Source of the DNA: Dyadobacter sp. SG02
Lineage (GTDB): Bacteria > Bacteroidota > Bacteroidia > Cytophagales > Spirosomataceae
Length of the DNA stretch: 64,000 bases
Direction: 5' to 3'
NCBI RefSeq assembly: GCF_900109045.1
Contig: NZ_FNYL01000004.1
Coordinates: forward strand, 418,055-482,054
Positions 24,530-34,773 of this stretch are shown here, one piece after another. Made by a program: the position numbers and the translations under genes. The notes beneath the pieces were generated by a model that was not told the DNA's origin, did not search any database, and saw only the letters and a program-made list of their open reading frames with translations. Numbering within the stretch: position 1 is the stretch's first letter; every line of letters begins with the position of its first letter.

Positions 24530-25183
24530 TTAATTCGACTGATAAGCCATCGACATCGTAAACTTGTCGATCATCTCGTGCGGATGCACTTCCAGTATCC
24601 GGGCCAGCACCATCACTACCAATGTATTGGAAGCAATTTTGCGGGGAATGCCGGCGACTGTTGCGAACAAATCCACCGTCACGGATTCCTTTTCGTCGAG
24701 CAGTTTCATCAGTTTTTCTTCCTTGTCGCCATACTGAAAACTAATGTCCCGCTCGCCACGGCCCCGGCGCATGATTTCTTTCATTTCGCGGCTGGCCTGG
24801 ATGGATTTGTCCTCCACGCGGATGTACGCCTGGCGCGCACCCGTGTCGTCCACCACATAATGCGGCTTGTCGATGCTGCGCGGAATCGTGAGCACGAGCA
24901 CATCACGGTCGGACGTGATCGCCACGCGCTCCTTTTTGAAACTGATTTTGGGGAAAATGTACTTGTCGATGGCGCGTGAGAGGGTGTATTCGTCCTCATC
25001 GGCATCTTTAAGGCCCTTGATAGTTTTGTCGTCACCCACTCCGACCAGCAGCTTACCGCCACCTGAATTTGCGAAAGCAACCACTTCGCGGACGATCTTC
25101 TCGGGGTGATTGGATTTCAGTTTGAATTCCAGATGTTCCCCCTCACCTTTCTTAACCAGCTCTTTCAACAATCGAAGCTCCAT
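24530..25183 (-). CDS. AlbA_2 (Schlafen-type, putative DNA-binding) domain protein
   Basis: The 217-residue protein carries the AlbA_2 domain in its first two thirds: EGEHLEFKLKSNHPEKIVRE, then VVAFANSGGGKLLVGVGDD and a strand with RDVLVLTIPRS. The last third looks like a winged helix (EKESVTVDLFATVAGIPRKI). AlbA_2 proteins are putative transcription regulators or nucleic-acid binding proteins. It is convergent with crcB. An imperfect dyad (TTGTTA-ACGC-TAACAA) at 25253-25268 lies about 70 bases upstream and could be its operator, which is a guess. Confidence 0.8.
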   Translation of the reverse strand: MELRLLKELVKKGEGEHLEFKLKSNHPEKIVREVVAFANSGGGKLLVGVGDDKTIKGLKDADEDEYTLSRAIDKYIFPKISFKKERVAITSDRDVLVLTIPRSIDKPHYVVDDTGARQAYIRVEDKSIQASREMKEIMRRGRGERDISFQYGDKEEKLMKLLDEKESVTVDLFATVAGIPRKIASNTLVVMVLARILEVHPHEMIDKFTMSMAYQSN

Positions 25184-25343
25184 CGGGTTGGAATGGATAA
25201 ATTATGAGTTATGACTAAATCACTTTCGGTAACTTACCTCGTCCTCCTCATTTGTTAACGCTAACAATTTACATTCCTTTTGTCAGATTTAAAAAATTTT
25301 GGGGACTGAGTTACGTAAAAAATGCGGACCATATATCATAAAA

Positions 25344-25370
25344 AAAACGGCACCGATAGAGTGCCGTTTT
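25344..25370 (-). terminator. Terminator of the DUF2795 gene
   Basis: AAAACGGCAC and GTGCCGTTTT form a perfect ten-base-pair stem with a seven-base loop, three bases past the stop codon of the leftward DUF2795 gene; a T run follows in that direction. Confidence 0.8.
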
Positions 25371-25373
25371 CGT

Positions 25374-25595
25374 CTAGTATTCGTCTTCGTTGAAAAAGAA
25401 ATCGTCTTTGGTGGGATAGTCGGGCCAAATCTCCTCAATGCTTTCATAAGGCTGACCGTCATCTTCTAGCTCCTGAAGGTTTTCAACTACTTCTAACGGA
25501 GCGCCTGTTCTGATTGCAAAGTCAATTAGCTCGTCTTTGGTAGCTGGCCAGGGAGCATCTTCAAGGTACGATGCGAGTTCGAGAGTCCAGTACAT
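25374..25595 (-). CDS. DUF2795 family small acidic protein
   Basis: The 73-residue product has the DUF2795 pattern: YWTLELASYLEDAPWPATKD, then ELIDFAIRTGAPLEVVENL and a strongly acidic tail (FFFNEDEY). The family is common in Bacteroidota as a small cytoplasmic protein with no established role. The gene stands alone with its own -7 element and terminator. Confidence 0.85.
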   Translation of the reverse strand: MYWTLELASYLEDAPWPATKDELIDFAIRTGAPLEVVENLQELEDDGQPYESIEEIWPDYPTKDDFFFNEDEY

Positions 25596-25632
25596 AATAT
25601 TTTCGCCTATTAATGGTTACTTTACTTTTCTG

Positions 25633-25640
25633 CAAAAGTA
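25633..25640 (-). promoter_or_regulatory. -7 element for the DUF2795 gene
   Basis: Read leftward the bases are TACTTTTG, an exact TAnnTTTG match 38 bases before the ATG. No TTTG is found at the expected -33 spacing. Confidence 0.5.
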
Positions 25641-25714
25641 AAAAATTTGATATCTTTTAAAAGCTTAAAGCAAAAAAAAACAAAAATAATTGCGAGGTGA
25701 CAAATTTAATTTCC

Positions 25715-25750
25715 TGATAATTAATAACCCATTGATAATCAAATGATAAT
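25715..25750 (+). repeat. Three direct TGATAAT repeats upstream of cutC
   Basis: TGATAAT occurs at 25715, 25733 and 25744 in an AT-rich stretch about 85-120 bases before cutC. It may be a binding site array or only low-complexity AT sequence. Confidence 0.35.
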
Positions 25751-25835
25751 GTCGCTATCACAAAGTTTGTAACCACGACATTTCCCCTCTCCCCGAAAAA
25801 CCCTTAATTTCCCTCACCATTACAAATACCAAATT

Positions 25836-26567
25836 ATGACTATTGAAATTTGCGCCTATTCGCTGGAATCCTGTATCAATGCGCAGGCCGGTGGAGCGGG
25901 CAGGATTGAACTATGCGGCGGACTTGGCGAAGGCGGTACCACGCCTAGCGCCGGACTTATAGAAATCGTAAGAAAAAACGTTGATATTCAGCTATATGTG
26001 ATGATCCGGCCGAGGGGCGGGGATTTCGTCTATGATTTTTTCGAAGAGGAAATCATGCGAAAAGATATCGATCTGGCCAAAAAACTGGGGGCCAATGGCG
26101 TCGTACTCGGCATTCTCACACCGGATGGTAACGTGGATGTGACGCGTACCAAGGCCCTCGTCGATTATGCGGCCCCGCTAAAAGTCACTTTTCACCGTGC
26201 ATTCGACCTCACGCCCGATCCGATGAAAGCGCTGAAAGACATTATCGCTACCGGTGCCGAGCGTATCCTCACATCCGGTCAGAAACCTTCGGCCGTTCAG
26301 GCAACGGAATTGCTCGCCAGGCTCTCCAAAGAAGCCGATGGAAAAATAGAGATCATGGCTGGCGGTGGAGTAAACCACCACAATGCGGCTGAATTGAAAG
26401 CTGCCGGCGTACATGCTTTGCATTTAACCGCCAAAAAATTCCGGCCGGCGCGTCAAAAGTTCTTCCAGGAGGGCATTTCAATGGCCGGGGAAATTCCGGA
26501 TGAAAAGTCGGTCATGTACTCGGACCTGGAACTGGTCGAGGCCATGGTGCAAGCGGTTTCCGAGTAA
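25836..26567 (+). CDS. cutC: CutC family protein
   Basis: The 243-residue TIM-barrel protein matches CutC along its length: CAYSLESCINAQAGGAGRIE, then LCGGLGEGGTTPSAGLI, VMIRPRGGDFVY, GVVLGILTPDG, VTFHRAFD and ILTSGQKPSA. CutC was named for copper homeostasis, but its biochemical activity is unsettled and a copper role should not be taken as proven here. The gene is followed after 37 bases by the penicillin-acylase-family gene on the same strand. Confidence 0.92.
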   Translation: MTIEICAYSLESCINAQAGGAGRIELCGGLGEGGTTPSAGLIEIVRKNVDIQLYVMIRPRGGDFVYDFFEEEIMRKDIDLAKKLGANGVVLGILTPDGNVDVTRTKALVDYAAPLKVTFHRAFDLTPDPMKALKDIIATGAERILTSGQKPSAVQATELLARLSKEADGKIEIMAGGGVNHHNAAELKAAGVHALHLTAKKFRPARQKFFQEGISMAGEIPDEKSVMYSDLELVEAMVQAVSE

Positions 26568-26604
26568 TGCCTGTTTCTTGTAAAAGCACATCAACATCCT
26601 CTCT

Positions 26605-29061
26605 ATGAAGTTCGTAAAGGCAATTCTGTTTATCGCGATCACGGCCGGGCTCGTGTATGTGCTTGACAAGCCATGGGCACCGGCACCCGCACTGGGACCA
26701 TTCCTGAGTCCTTTTTGCGGATTATGGCAAAACAGCGAGAAGGTCATCGACCCCAAAACGCGCGTAACCCTGCAACTCGACAGCCTGCGCGACGAGGTGA
26801 CGATCCGCTTCGACGATTCCGGCGTGCCACACATTTTTGCCAAAAACGACTTCGACCTTTTTTATGCGCAGGGCTACATTACCGCCAAAGACCGGCTTTG
26901 GCAAATGGACCTGCAAACCCGCGCCGCTGCGGGCCGTCTTTCCGAAATACTCGGCACGGCCACGCTGGCTCTGGATCAACAAAGCCGCAGGCTTGGAATG
27001 GGCTATGGTGCAGAAGCCAACCTGAAAGTGGCCATGACCGATCCCCGCTCGCGGGAAGCTTTGCTCGGCTACACGGCCGGTGTGAATGCATTTATCCGGC
27101 AACTTGCGCCGAAGGATTACCCTATTGAGTTCAAACTACTGGGATACAAACCCGAGCCGTGGAAGCCGATCAACACGATGTACATGCTCGAACAGATGAC
27201 GCTCACGCTCGCGGGGCGCTCCAACGAGCTCGCTATGACCAATGCATTGAAAAAATACGGCCGTGAAACCATCGCAAAGCTCTTCCCCGACTATCCGATG
27301 TTGCAGGAAAGCCCGATTATCCCGTCCGGCACATCATGGGACTTCCCCAAATTATCCATTCCGAAGGCCGTCCCGCCAATGCTACCGGCCGACAGTAGTG
27401 CCTTATCGGCCCAACCTTTGACAGCATTACCTCCGAGAGCACCGAAGGAAGAAGGTATCGGCAGTAACAACTGGGCGGTGAGCGCCGAAAAATCCATTAC
27501 CGGCTACCCCATCCTCGCCAACGATCCGCACCTTGAACTTTCCCTGCCGTCGATCTGGTACCAGGTGCAGCTGCATTCACCGGATTTAAACGTGTACGGC
27601 GTGTCGCTGCCAGGTATCCCGAGTGTGATTATCGGCTTCAACGAAGGTGTTGCATGGGGCGTTACCAATGTGGATGCAGATGTTTTTGATTTGTATAAAA
27701 TCAAATTCAAAAATGAATACAGGAATTTCTATTGGCATGATAATCAATGGAAGCCGACACATAAACGCGAGGAGATCATCCACGTCAAAGGCCAGTTGAA
27801 ACCCTACCGCGAAACCATCCTTTATACCCATCATGGCCCTGTGACCGATTCGGACGGCACGTTCGGAGATTTCCCGAACCTGGCCATTAAATGGATCGGG
27901 CATGAGCCGGGGAACAGCTTCATTACCTTTTACGAGCTCAACAAAGCCAAAACTTACGACGACTATCGCAAGGCCTTGGCCCATTATGTAGGACCCGCAC
28001 AAAACTTTGTATTTGCGGATAATGAGAAGAACATCGCCATTACCGTGAACGGGAAAATGCCTTTGAAATATAAGGAACAAGGCAAATTCGTGCTCGATGG
28101 CTCTTCGCCTGCCGACGACTGGCAGGGCTGGATTCCCGCAGAACAGAACCCGTTCGTCAAAAACCCGCCGAGGGGTTTCGTAAGCAGCGCCAACCAGTCG
28201 TCCGCGGATACTACTTATCCTTATTATATCAACTGGAGTTTCGCGCCTTCCGAGCGTGGTATCCGCATTAACGAGCGCCTTCAAGCTATGACGAATGCCA
28301 ATGCCGACAGCCTCAGAATGCTGCAAAACGACAATTTCAGCGTATTGGCACGCACATTACTGCCCAGGCTGCTCGCTATTCTCAAAACCCGGTCCTTAAC
28401 CCCGAAGCAAAAAGCAGCCCACATCCTGCTTTCGAACTGGAACTATCAAAATTCCCCGGAATCTATCGCGGCCTCGATTTTCGAAACCTGGTTTCCATTG
28501 CTGGGCCAGGCCATCTGGAACGACGATTTCGCGTCGCCGGAAGCCCCGATGGAATATCCCTCGCGTGACCGGACCTTGTACCTGATTTTAAAGCAACCGA
28601 ATGAAAAATGGTTCGATAATGTGAATACGCCCGAAAAAGAGACCCTACCCGACGTGGTTTACCAAAGTTTCAACGCCTCGCTCGACACGCTCACGTCGCG
28701 TAAGGGCGCGATGAGCCCTGAATGGCAATGGTCGAAAGTAAAAGACGCCGAAATAAGGCATTTGAGCAGAAGTATCAAGCCATTCAATGCGCCGCCGCTT
28801 GTGACTGGCGGGGGAAGCAGCATTGTGAATGCGATGACGAAGCGGAAAGGGCCTTCGTGGAGGATGGTCGTCGAGCTTGGACCTACGCCACGTGCTTATG
28901 GTATTTATCCGGGAGGGCAATCCGGGAATCCGGGTAGCCCCTATTATCTCAACTTGCTGAAAAAGTGGGAGAAGGGCGAGCTTAATGAGCTGATCTTCCT
29001 TACGTCGCCGGATCAGAAAGTGCCGCATCTGGCGTCTAGTCTTGTATTGCAAAAACGTTAA
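26605..29061 (+). CDS. Penicillin acylase family N-terminal-nucleophile hydrolase
   Basis: The 818-residue precursor has an N-terminal hydrophobic export segment (residues 4-18), an alpha-chain region with FDDSGVPHIFAKNDFDLFYAQGY and DRLWQMDLQTR, and a maturation point at EEGIGSNNWAVS. There Ser287 would become the catalytic N-terminus of the beta chain after self-cleavage. The beta chain has LANDPHLELSLPSIWYQV and the late GGSSIVNAM and GGQSGNPGSPYY. Family enzymes cleave amides such as penicillins or N-acyl homoserine lactones, so quorum quenching or peptide scavenging are options. Length is normal and no key residue is missing. Confidence 0.93.
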   Translation: MKFVKAILFIAITAGLVYVLDKPWAPAPALGPFLSPFCGLWQNSEKVIDPKTRVTLQLDSLRDEVTIRFDDSGVPHIFAKNDFDLFYAQGYITAKDRLWQMDLQTRAAAGRLSEILGTATLALDQQSRRLGMGYGAEANLKVAMTDPRSREALLGYTAGVNAFIRQLAPKDYPIEFKLLGYKPEPWKPINTMYMLEQMTLTLAGRSNELAMTNALKKYGRETIAKLFPDYPMLQESPIIPSGTSWDFPKLSIPKAVPPMLPADSSALSAQPLTALPPRAPKEEGIGSNNWAVSAEKSITGYPILANDPHLELSLPSIWYQVQLHSPDLNVYGVSLPGIPSVIIGFNEGVAWGVTNVDADVFDLYKIKFKNEYRNFYWHDNQWKPTHKREEIIHVKGQLKPYRETILYTHHGPVTDSDGTFGDFPNLAIKWIGHEPGNSFITFYELNKAKTYDDYRKALAHYVGPAQNFVFADNEKNIAITVNGKMPLKYKEQGKFVLDGSSPADDWQGWIPAEQNPFVKNPPRGFVSSANQSSADTTYPYYINWSFAPSERGIRINERLQAMTNANADSLRMLQNDNFSVLARTLLPRLLAILKTRSLTPKQKAAHILLSNWNYQNSPESIAASIFETWFPLLGQAIWNDDFASPEAPMEYPSRDRTLYLILKQPNEKWFDNVNTPEKETLPDVVYQSFNASLDTLTSRKGAMSPEWQWSKVKDAEIRHLSRSIKPFNAPPLVTGGGSSIVNAMTKRKGPSWRMVVELGPTPRAYGIYPGGQSGNPGSPYYLNLLKKWEKGELNELIFLTSPDQKVPHLASSLVLQKR

Positions 29062-29071
29062 CCCGGAACAT

Positions 29072-29437
29072 ATGAACTTCTTCATCATAGCCATTCTGTC
29101 GGCAGTATTGCAAATATTCATTCCTTGGTGGGTAATCGCCATCGTTCCCTTCGTGATCCTTTTTTGGCGGCCTGCCAGGGCTTCGGGTGCATTCTGGACG
29201 GGCTTCGGTGGTATTGCCGTACCGTGGCTGCTGTATGGATATTACCAGCATTTCATTTCCGACGGCGCCCTGTCCGATCGCGTCGCGAAGATATTCATGC
29301 TGCCGAATGGCATTCTGCTTTTACTCGTAACTGCCCTCGTAGGAGGTCTGGTGGGCGGTTTTTCTGGTCTCGCCGGGTATTGGGTACGGCAAATCTTCCG
29401 TCGCAATCCCCTTCCGCTATCGGGACCTGCCTCGTGA
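29072..29437 (+). CDS. Small integral membrane protein, unknown
   Basis: I start this gene at the ATG at 29072; the frame is open upstream to 29042, but that part overlaps the end of the acylase gene. The 121-residue product has three to four hydrophobic segments (FFIIAILSAVLQIFIPWWVI, WTGFGGIAVPWLLYGYY, GILLLLVTALVGGLVGGF) and a basic C-terminus. I do not recognise the family. The short gap to the acylase gene suggests co-transcription. Confidence 0.7.
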   Translation: MNFFIIAILSAVLQIFIPWWVIAIVPFVILFWRPARASGAFWTGFGGIAVPWLLYGYYQHFISDGALSDRVAKIFMLPNGILLLLVTALVGGLVGGFSGLAGYWVRQIFRRNPLPLSGPAS

Positions 29438-29473
29438 AAGTTGTGGTCTGACCGCCGTGTCGGCACTTATTCA

Positions 29474-29502
29474 TTGTACTTAAACACAAATCCTTATCTT
29501 TG
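29474..29502 (+). promoter_or_regulatory. Promoter of the OmpH-like gene; decides its start codon
   Basis: TTG at 29474-29476 and TATCTTTG at 29495-29502 form a good -33/-7 pair with 18 bases between. Transcription would begin near 29509, which rules out the in-frame TTG at 29500 as the start and favours the GTG at 29536. Confidence 0.7.
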
Positions 29503-29535
29503 CGGCTCGTTCAAAAAACAATAAACCTTAAAAAC

Positions 29536-30156
29536 GTGAACAACAATACTTCATTGATCTGGAACGTCGTCCTTTCGCTTGCTGTGGCGGTGTTATTCTT
29601 CCTTCATTTTTCAAGCAAATCGTCAGACGCCGGTGCAGCCGCAGATGGTGCAGTAGTGGCAGGCCGCCGCACTGTTTACGTTCAGGTGGATTCACTTCTG
29701 AAAAACTACGATTTCTTCAAGGATACCCGGAAAGAGCTTGAAAATAAGAATTTCCAGCTTGAAAACGAGCTGACTACCAAAGGACGCTCACTGCAAAATG
29801 AAGTAGCTTTCTTCCAGCAACGCGCAGCAACCATGACACCCGAGCAAGCTCGTTCAACCGAAGCTCAACTCATGAAAAAGCAACAGGACCTGGTAGCTTA
29901 CCGCGATCAGTCGGCGCAGGCATTGGGCCAGGAAGAGGCTAAAAAGAACGAAGAGCTTTACAAAAACATCCGTTCGTACATCGACAAATACAACAAGGAA
30001 AACGGCTACGAGTATGTTCTCGGCTACTCCCTGGGCGGCGGCATCCTGTTCGCTAACCCTTCTCTGGACGTAACCAAGAAGATCATCGATGGCTTGAACA
30101 GCGAATATAAAAACGCGGGCAAACCGGCTGCTGCCGATACTACCAAGAAGAAGTAG
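29536..30156 (+). CDS. OmpH/Skp-like periplasmic chaperone-type protein
   Basis: From the GTG at 29536 the product is 206 residues: a short polar start, a membrane or signal segment (LIWNVVLSLAVAVLFFLHF), then a long coiled-coil body rich in Q, E and K. TVYVQVDSLLKNYDFFKD opens the body, as in OmpH/Skp, and the closing strand is YEYVLGYSLGGGILFANPSLD. Skp-type proteins hold outer-membrane proteins in the periplasm. A KPAAADTTKKK tail ends the protein. The hydrophobic segment lacks an obvious cleavage site, so it may stay anchored. Start choice rests on the promoter position. Confidence 0.87.
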   Translation: MNNNTSLIWNVVLSLAVAVLFFLHFSSKSSDAGAAADGAVVAGRRTVYVQVDSLLKNYDFFKDTRKELENKNFQLENELTTKGRSLQNEVAFFQQRAATMTPEQARSTEAQLMKKQQDLVAYRDQSAQALGQEEAKKNEELYKNIRSYIDKYNKENGYEYVLGYSLGGGILFANPSLDVTKKIIDGLNSEYKNAGKPAAADTTKKK

Positions 30157-30176
30157 TATTTCCTGAGTTTGGTATA

Positions 30177-30222
30177 AAAACAGCGAAGCAGACGGTCGGT
30201 TGATCGTCTGCTTCGCTGTTTT
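30177..30222 (+). terminator. Terminator of the OmpH-like gene
   Basis: AAAACAGCGAAGCAGACG and CGTCTGCTTCGCTGTTTT pair perfectly over 18 bases with a ten-base loop. It lies between convergent genes and, with A runs on one side and T runs on the other, could work in both directions. Confidence 0.88.
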
Positions 30223-30236
30223 GGTATAAATTGGCT

Positions 30237-30818
30237 TTATATTTTGAGTTTGCTCAAATCGAATTTAAAGCCGGGAAGTACGCCCTCGCCGGACAAAGAC
30301 TGGTCGAATCCATTGAGAACTTCAACATCCGCATCAGCCCGATAAATGAAAGCGGTTTGTGTAAATGGATCAATGAGCCAGGCTAACTTGCAACCATTTT
30401 CAATCCACTCTTTCTGCATCTTATTCTGAATGGTTTTCAGATCATCGTTCGTTGAAAGTAGCTCGATTACAAAGTCTGGACAGACAGGCGGGAATTTCGT
30501 TTGTTCGGCATCGGTCAAGTACTCCCATTTCTCGTTAGAAACCCACGAGGCGTCAGGAGACCTTACAGAGGTATTTGGTAGGCGGAAGGCAGTCGATGAA
30601 TCAAAAACGTGCCCCACGTTTCCTGCAACGTGCCAGTGCATCAACCAATATATGATGATTGCATTCAGTTTACCCGTTTTTCCGCCAGTATTCGACATAA
30701 TATAGATCGTTCCTTCGCTATCCCTCTCAATTTTGAGTTGATCATTCTCCCTGCAAAATTCATAGAATTCATCGTCGTCAAGACGCAGGGGCTTATATCT
30801 CAATTCTATCGTATCCAT
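30237..30818 (-). CDS. Uma2 family (PD-(D/E)XK-like) protein
   Basis: The 193-residue protein has the Uma2/DUF820 pattern: EFYEFCRENDQLKIERDSEG, then IIYWLMHWHVAGNVGHVFDS, RSPDASWVSNEKWE, CPDFVIELLSTNDDL, IQNKMQKEWIENGCKLAWLI and a final strand. The PD and E-L-K residues fit a restriction-endonuclease-like active site. Uma2 proteins are widespread in cyanobacteria and Bacteroidota, often as scattered singletons, and are suspected to be tied to mobile elements. No partner gene or mobile-element trace is visible here. Confidence 0.88.
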   Translation of the reverse strand: MDTIELRYKPLRLDDDEFYEFCRENDQLKIERDSEGTIYIMSNTGGKTGKLNAIIIYWLMHWHVAGNVGHVFDSSTAFRLPNTSVRSPDASWVSNEKWEYLTDAEQTKFPPVCPDFVIELLSTNDDLKTIQNKMQKEWIENGCKLAWLIDPFTQTAFIYRADADVEVLNGFDQSLSGEGVLPGFKFDLSKLKI

Positions 30819-30897
30819 GTTGTTGTTTCCTTGCCTAATGCAATATAAACATTTTGAAACAGTAACAGATTCAAGGTTTTCCCATCAAAAACAAAAA

Positions 30898-30925
30898 CAG
30901 GGCAGTCGGTTGCCCGACTGCCCTG
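30898..30925 (-). terminator. Terminator of the sdhCAB operon
   Basis: CAGGGCAGTCGG and CCGACTGCCCTG form a perfect twelve-base-pair stem with a TTGC loop, 20 bases past the sdhB stop. Read leftward it is followed by TTTTTGTTTTTG. Confidence 0.85.
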
Positions 30926-30945
30926 CAATTCCATTGAGTATATCC

Positions 30946-31710
<765 letters not shown>

Positions 31711-31773
31711 ACCTATATTCTTTATTTCTGATATAACTTTTTATCGTGACATCATCCATGCCACCGGAGGTTA

Positions 31774-33762
31774 TTATTTATAGCTTCTTTGAGCAATTTT
31801 GATGTTTTCATACACGAGCTCTTCTTTGTGAAGCTCCCAGTTCTCGGGGCCTTTATGCTCCCAGGCCGAGACATACATGTAATTCTCGTCGTCACGCAAT
31901 GCTTCGCCCTCTTCGGTCTGGTATTCTTCCCGGAAGTGGCCGCCACATGATTCGTTACGATCCAATGCATCGATACACATCAGTTCGCCGAGCTCGATGA
32001 AGTCGGCAACACGGTTTGCTTTGTCGAGTTCAGGGTTGAAGTAATTGGCGGTACCCATTACTTTCACATCCGACCAGAAGTCTCTTCTCAATTGGCGGAT
32101 TTCCTCGATCGCCTCTTTCAAGCCCTGTGCATTACGCGCCATACCGCATTTGTCCCACATGATTTTGCCCAGACGGCGGTGGAAAAGTTCAGGAGATGTT
32201 TTACCCTGAATGCGAAGTAATGTGTCGATGCGCTCTTTTACTTCCGCTTCCGCTTTCACGAATGCTTCATGGTCGGTAGAGATTTTTCCGGTACGGATCT
32301 CGCTCGCCAGGTAGTTACCAATGGTGTACGGAATTACAAAATAACCATCGGCCAGACCTTGCATTAGCGCCGAAGCACCGAGGCGGTTCGCGCCGTGGTC
32401 GGAGAAGTTGGCCTCTCCCAGCGAGTACAAGCCCGGAACGGTGGTCATCAGGTTATAGTCAACCCAAAGGCCGCCCATGGTGTAGTGTACCGCAGGATAG
32501 ATACGCATAGGCACTTCATACGGGTCTTCGCCGGTGATTTGCTTATACATATCGAAGAGGTTACCATATTTTTCTTTCACAACTGCCTTACCCCACAGTG
32601 TAATATCGGCGTCGGAGGCATTGTGAATATTGTTCTTGTTGGCTTCCCCGCGTCCGTAACGCTCTACCGCCGCAGCGAAATCGAGGTAAACGGCCAGTTT
32701 GGAAGATCCTACACCGTAACCTGCGTCGCAACGCTCTTTCGCCGCACGCGACGCGATGTCACGCGGTACGAGGTTACCGAATGCTGGGTAACGGCGTTCG
32801 AGGTAGTAATCGCGCTCGTTTTCAGGTATCTCGTTACCCGGGCGGTTGTCGTTCTGTTTTTTAGGAACCCAGATACGCCCGTCGTTACGCAACGACTCCG
32901 ACATCAGTGTCAGTTTCGACTGGTGCTCGCCGGAAACCGGGATACAGGTCGGGTGGATTTGGGTAAAACAAGGATTACCGAAGAATGCGCCGCGTTTGTG
33001 GGCTTTCCATGCTGCGGTCACGTTGCTACCCATTGCATTGGTCGAGAGGTAGAAAACGTTTCCGTAACCGCCCGTGCAAAGCAATACCGCGTGGCCTCCG
33101 TGTCTTTCAATCTCTCCAGTGATCAGGTTACGCGCGATGATACCGCGGCATTTGCCATCAATATTCACGACGTCGAGCATTTCGTGGCGGTTGTACATTT
33201 TAACAGTACCCATACCTACCTGGCGCTGCAAGCCGGAATATGCTCCGAGCAACAGCTGCTGGCCCGTCTGGCCCGCTGCGTAAAATGTACGCTGCACCTG
33301 CGTTCCACCGAATGAGCGGTTGGAAAGCAAACCGCCATACTCACGCGCGAAAGGCACACCCGCGGCTACGCATTGGTCGATAATGTTACCCGAAACTTCG
33401 GCAAGGCGGTGCACGTTCGCTTCACGCGCACGGTAGTCACCTCCCTTAATGGTATCATAAAAAAGACGGTAAACCGAGTCACCGTCATTCTGGTAGTTTT
33501 TTGCTGCATTGATCCCCCCTTGTGCGGCAATGGAGTGCGCACGGCGTGGGGAATCCTGAAAACAGAACGCTTTCACTTTATAACCGAGCTCCGCGAGCGT
33601 AGCAGCCGCAGAAGCGCCGGCAAGTCCGGTACCTACTACAATGATTTCGAGGTTACGTTTGTTCGCAGGGTTAACCAACGGAACGGACGAGCGGTATTTG
33701 CTCCATTTACTTTCGAGTTGTCCCTGTGGTATTTTGGCATCCAGACGAGATGAAGTTGCCAT
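31774..33762 (-). CDS. sdhA: Succinate dehydrogenase/fumarate reductase flavoprotein subunit
   Basis: The 662-residue protein is the catalytic subunit that interconverts succinate and fumarate on a covalent FAD. The dinucleotide fold [10 protein letters not shown] is at 44-53, the flavin-linking His76 is in [14 protein letters not shown], and the substrate region includes [15 protein letters not shown] and the late [12 protein letters not shown]. The motif pattern resembles the type B enzymes of Bacteroidota and Bacillota. It lies between sdhC and sdhB on one transcript. Confidence 0.96.
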   Translation of the reverse strand: MATSSRLDAKIPQGQLESKWSKYRSSVPLVNPANKRNLEIIVVGTGLAGASAAATLAELGYKVKAFCFQDSPRRAHSIAAQGGINAAKNYQNDGDSVYRLFYDTIKGGDYRAREANVHRLAEVSGNIIDQCVAAGVPFAREYGGLLSNRSFGGTQVQRTFYAAGQTGQQLLLGAYSGLQRQVGMGTVKMYNRHEMLDVVNIDGKCRGIIARNLITGEIERHGGHAVLLCTGGYGNVFYLSTNAMGSNVTAAWKAHKRGAFFGNPCFTQIHPTCIPVSGEHQSKLTLMSESLRNDGRIWVPKKQNDNRPGNEIPENERDYYLERRYPAFGNLVPRDIASRAAKERCDAGYGVGSSKLAVYLDFAAAVERYGRGEANKNNIHNASDADITLWGKAVVKEKYGNLFDMYKQITGEDPYEVPMRIYPAVHYTMGGLWVDYNLMTTVPGLYSLGEANFSDHGANRLGASALMQGLADGYFVIPYTIGNYLASEIRTGKISTDHEAFVKAEAEVKERIDTLLRIQGKTSPELFHRRLGKIMWDKCGMARNAQGLKEAIEEIRQLRRDFWSDVKVMGTANYFNPELDKANRVADFIELGELMCIDALDRNESCGGHFREEYQTEEGEALRDDENYMYVSAWEHKGPENWELHKEELVYENIKIAQRSYK

Positions 33763-33810
33763 ATATCAAATATTATTTAATCGAAAATTAGAAATAAGAC
33801 GCTTTCAGGA

Positions 33811-34482
33811 TTACTTCACCCAACCCAGATAGATTGCGATCGGCATTAACGCGAAGAGGATAGGCACGACGATCGAAAACGCGGTTCCCAGGAAGGAGAT
33901 CATACCATTGTATTTCACGTGGTTGAGGCCAAGCGACTGGAATGCGCTTTTGAAACCGTGCAGCAAATGCCAGAAAAGGGAAATGCAACCCAGAATGTAA
34001 ATCAATACCACAATCGGGTTCTGGAATGTAGTGAGCATCATTTGATAAAGATCCAGCTCCTCGCCCGTTGCAAACTGGTTCGTGCGGTTGGGAATCCAGA
34101 AATGCGAGGTGTGAACTACGAGGAAGATCAGCAGCAATGTCCCGAGCAAGCCCATGCTGCGCGAGTACCAGGTACTGTTTGCTGCCGCGTTGTTCACGGC
34201 ATATTTCACCGGACGGGCGTCACGGTTACTTTTCCAAAGCATCAAACCATCAACGATATGGAGTATAAAGCCGGCAACCAGGACGATTTCGAGGGTACGT
34301 ATAATCGGGTTGGTAGCCATGAAATGCCCCCAGTGAGTAAAAGTCTCTCCGCCGTCGTTGTAAAAAATCATGGCATTGATGGTGGCATGAACGACCAGGA
34401 AGCTAATCAAAAAAAGTCCGGTAAGAGCCATCAGAAGTTTTCTGCCGATAGAGCTCGTTAACGTTTGTGAAAACCACGACAT
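33811..34482 (-). CDS. sdhC: Succinate dehydrogenase cytochrome b subunit (b558 type)
   Basis: The ATG at 34482 gives a 223-residue protein; an in-frame TTG two codons upstream is less likely. It has five predicted membrane helices and conserved histidines spread over four of them (VVHATINAM, FILHIVDGLML, VVHTSHFW, LFWHLLHGFKSAF), which fits the single-subunit diheme cytochrome b of type B complex II. It anchors SdhAB in the membrane and passes electrons to or from menaquinone. It is the first gene of the operon. Confidence 0.92.
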   Translation of the reverse strand: MSWFSQTLTSSIGRKLLMALTGLFLISFLVVHATINAMIFYNDGGETFTHWGHFMATNPIIRTLEIVLVAGFILHIVDGLMLWKSNRDARPVKYAVNNAAANSTWYSRSMGLLGTLLLIFLVVHTSHFWIPNRTNQFATGEELDLYQMMLTTFQNPIVVLIYILGCISLFWHLLHGFKSAFQSLGLNHVKYNGMISFLGTAFSIVVPILFALMPIAIYLGWVK

Positions 34483-34535
34483 AATCAAAAACGAATGGTT
34501 TTAGTGCAAAAAAAAGAGGTATATTTAGAACCTTT

Positions 34536-34567
34536 CAAAGGTATATCACAAACGTTAGCGAGACAAA
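34536..34567 (-). promoter_or_regulatory. Promoter of sdhCAB
   Basis: Read leftward, TTTG at 34564-34567 and TACCTTTG at 34536-34543 are 20 bases apart, a full match to the Bacteroidota -33/-7 consensus. Transcription would start near 34529, leaving a leader of about 47 bases before sdhC. Confidence 0.8.
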
Positions 34568-34707
34568 GAATCCCTTTCATTTTTGCAAACCGGCCTGTTT
34601 ATTTATAATCATTATTAAGAATTATTTAGACTGATTAGCCTTTGCAAAAGCAAGACGCTCAGCGCGAAGCGTTCAGCCCCGGCTTTCCAACTATTTTGTA
34701 ACCGTTT

Positions 34708-34719
34708 AGCACACATTTT
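34708..34719 (+). repeat. Short motif shared upstream of both tandem T9SS genes (copy 1)
   Basis: The twelve bases AGCACACATTTT occur here, 54 bases before the first tandem gene, and again at 37799-37810 before the second. They may be a remnant of the duplication boundary or a regulatory site. Confidence 0.4.
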
Positions 34720-34773
34720 CAAACAGGTGCTTCGTTGAATTGTTACATACGCGGACGACTAACGAACCGACCC

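Noticed and set aside
29500..29535. TTG at 29500 as the start of the OmpH-like protein
   Set aside because: It lies within the predicted promoter -7 box and upstream of the transcription start; the GTG at 29536 fits better.
30237..30818. Uma2-family gene as a sign of a mobile element
   Set aside because: No inverted repeats, integrase or transposase is visible around it; it appears as a lone gene.
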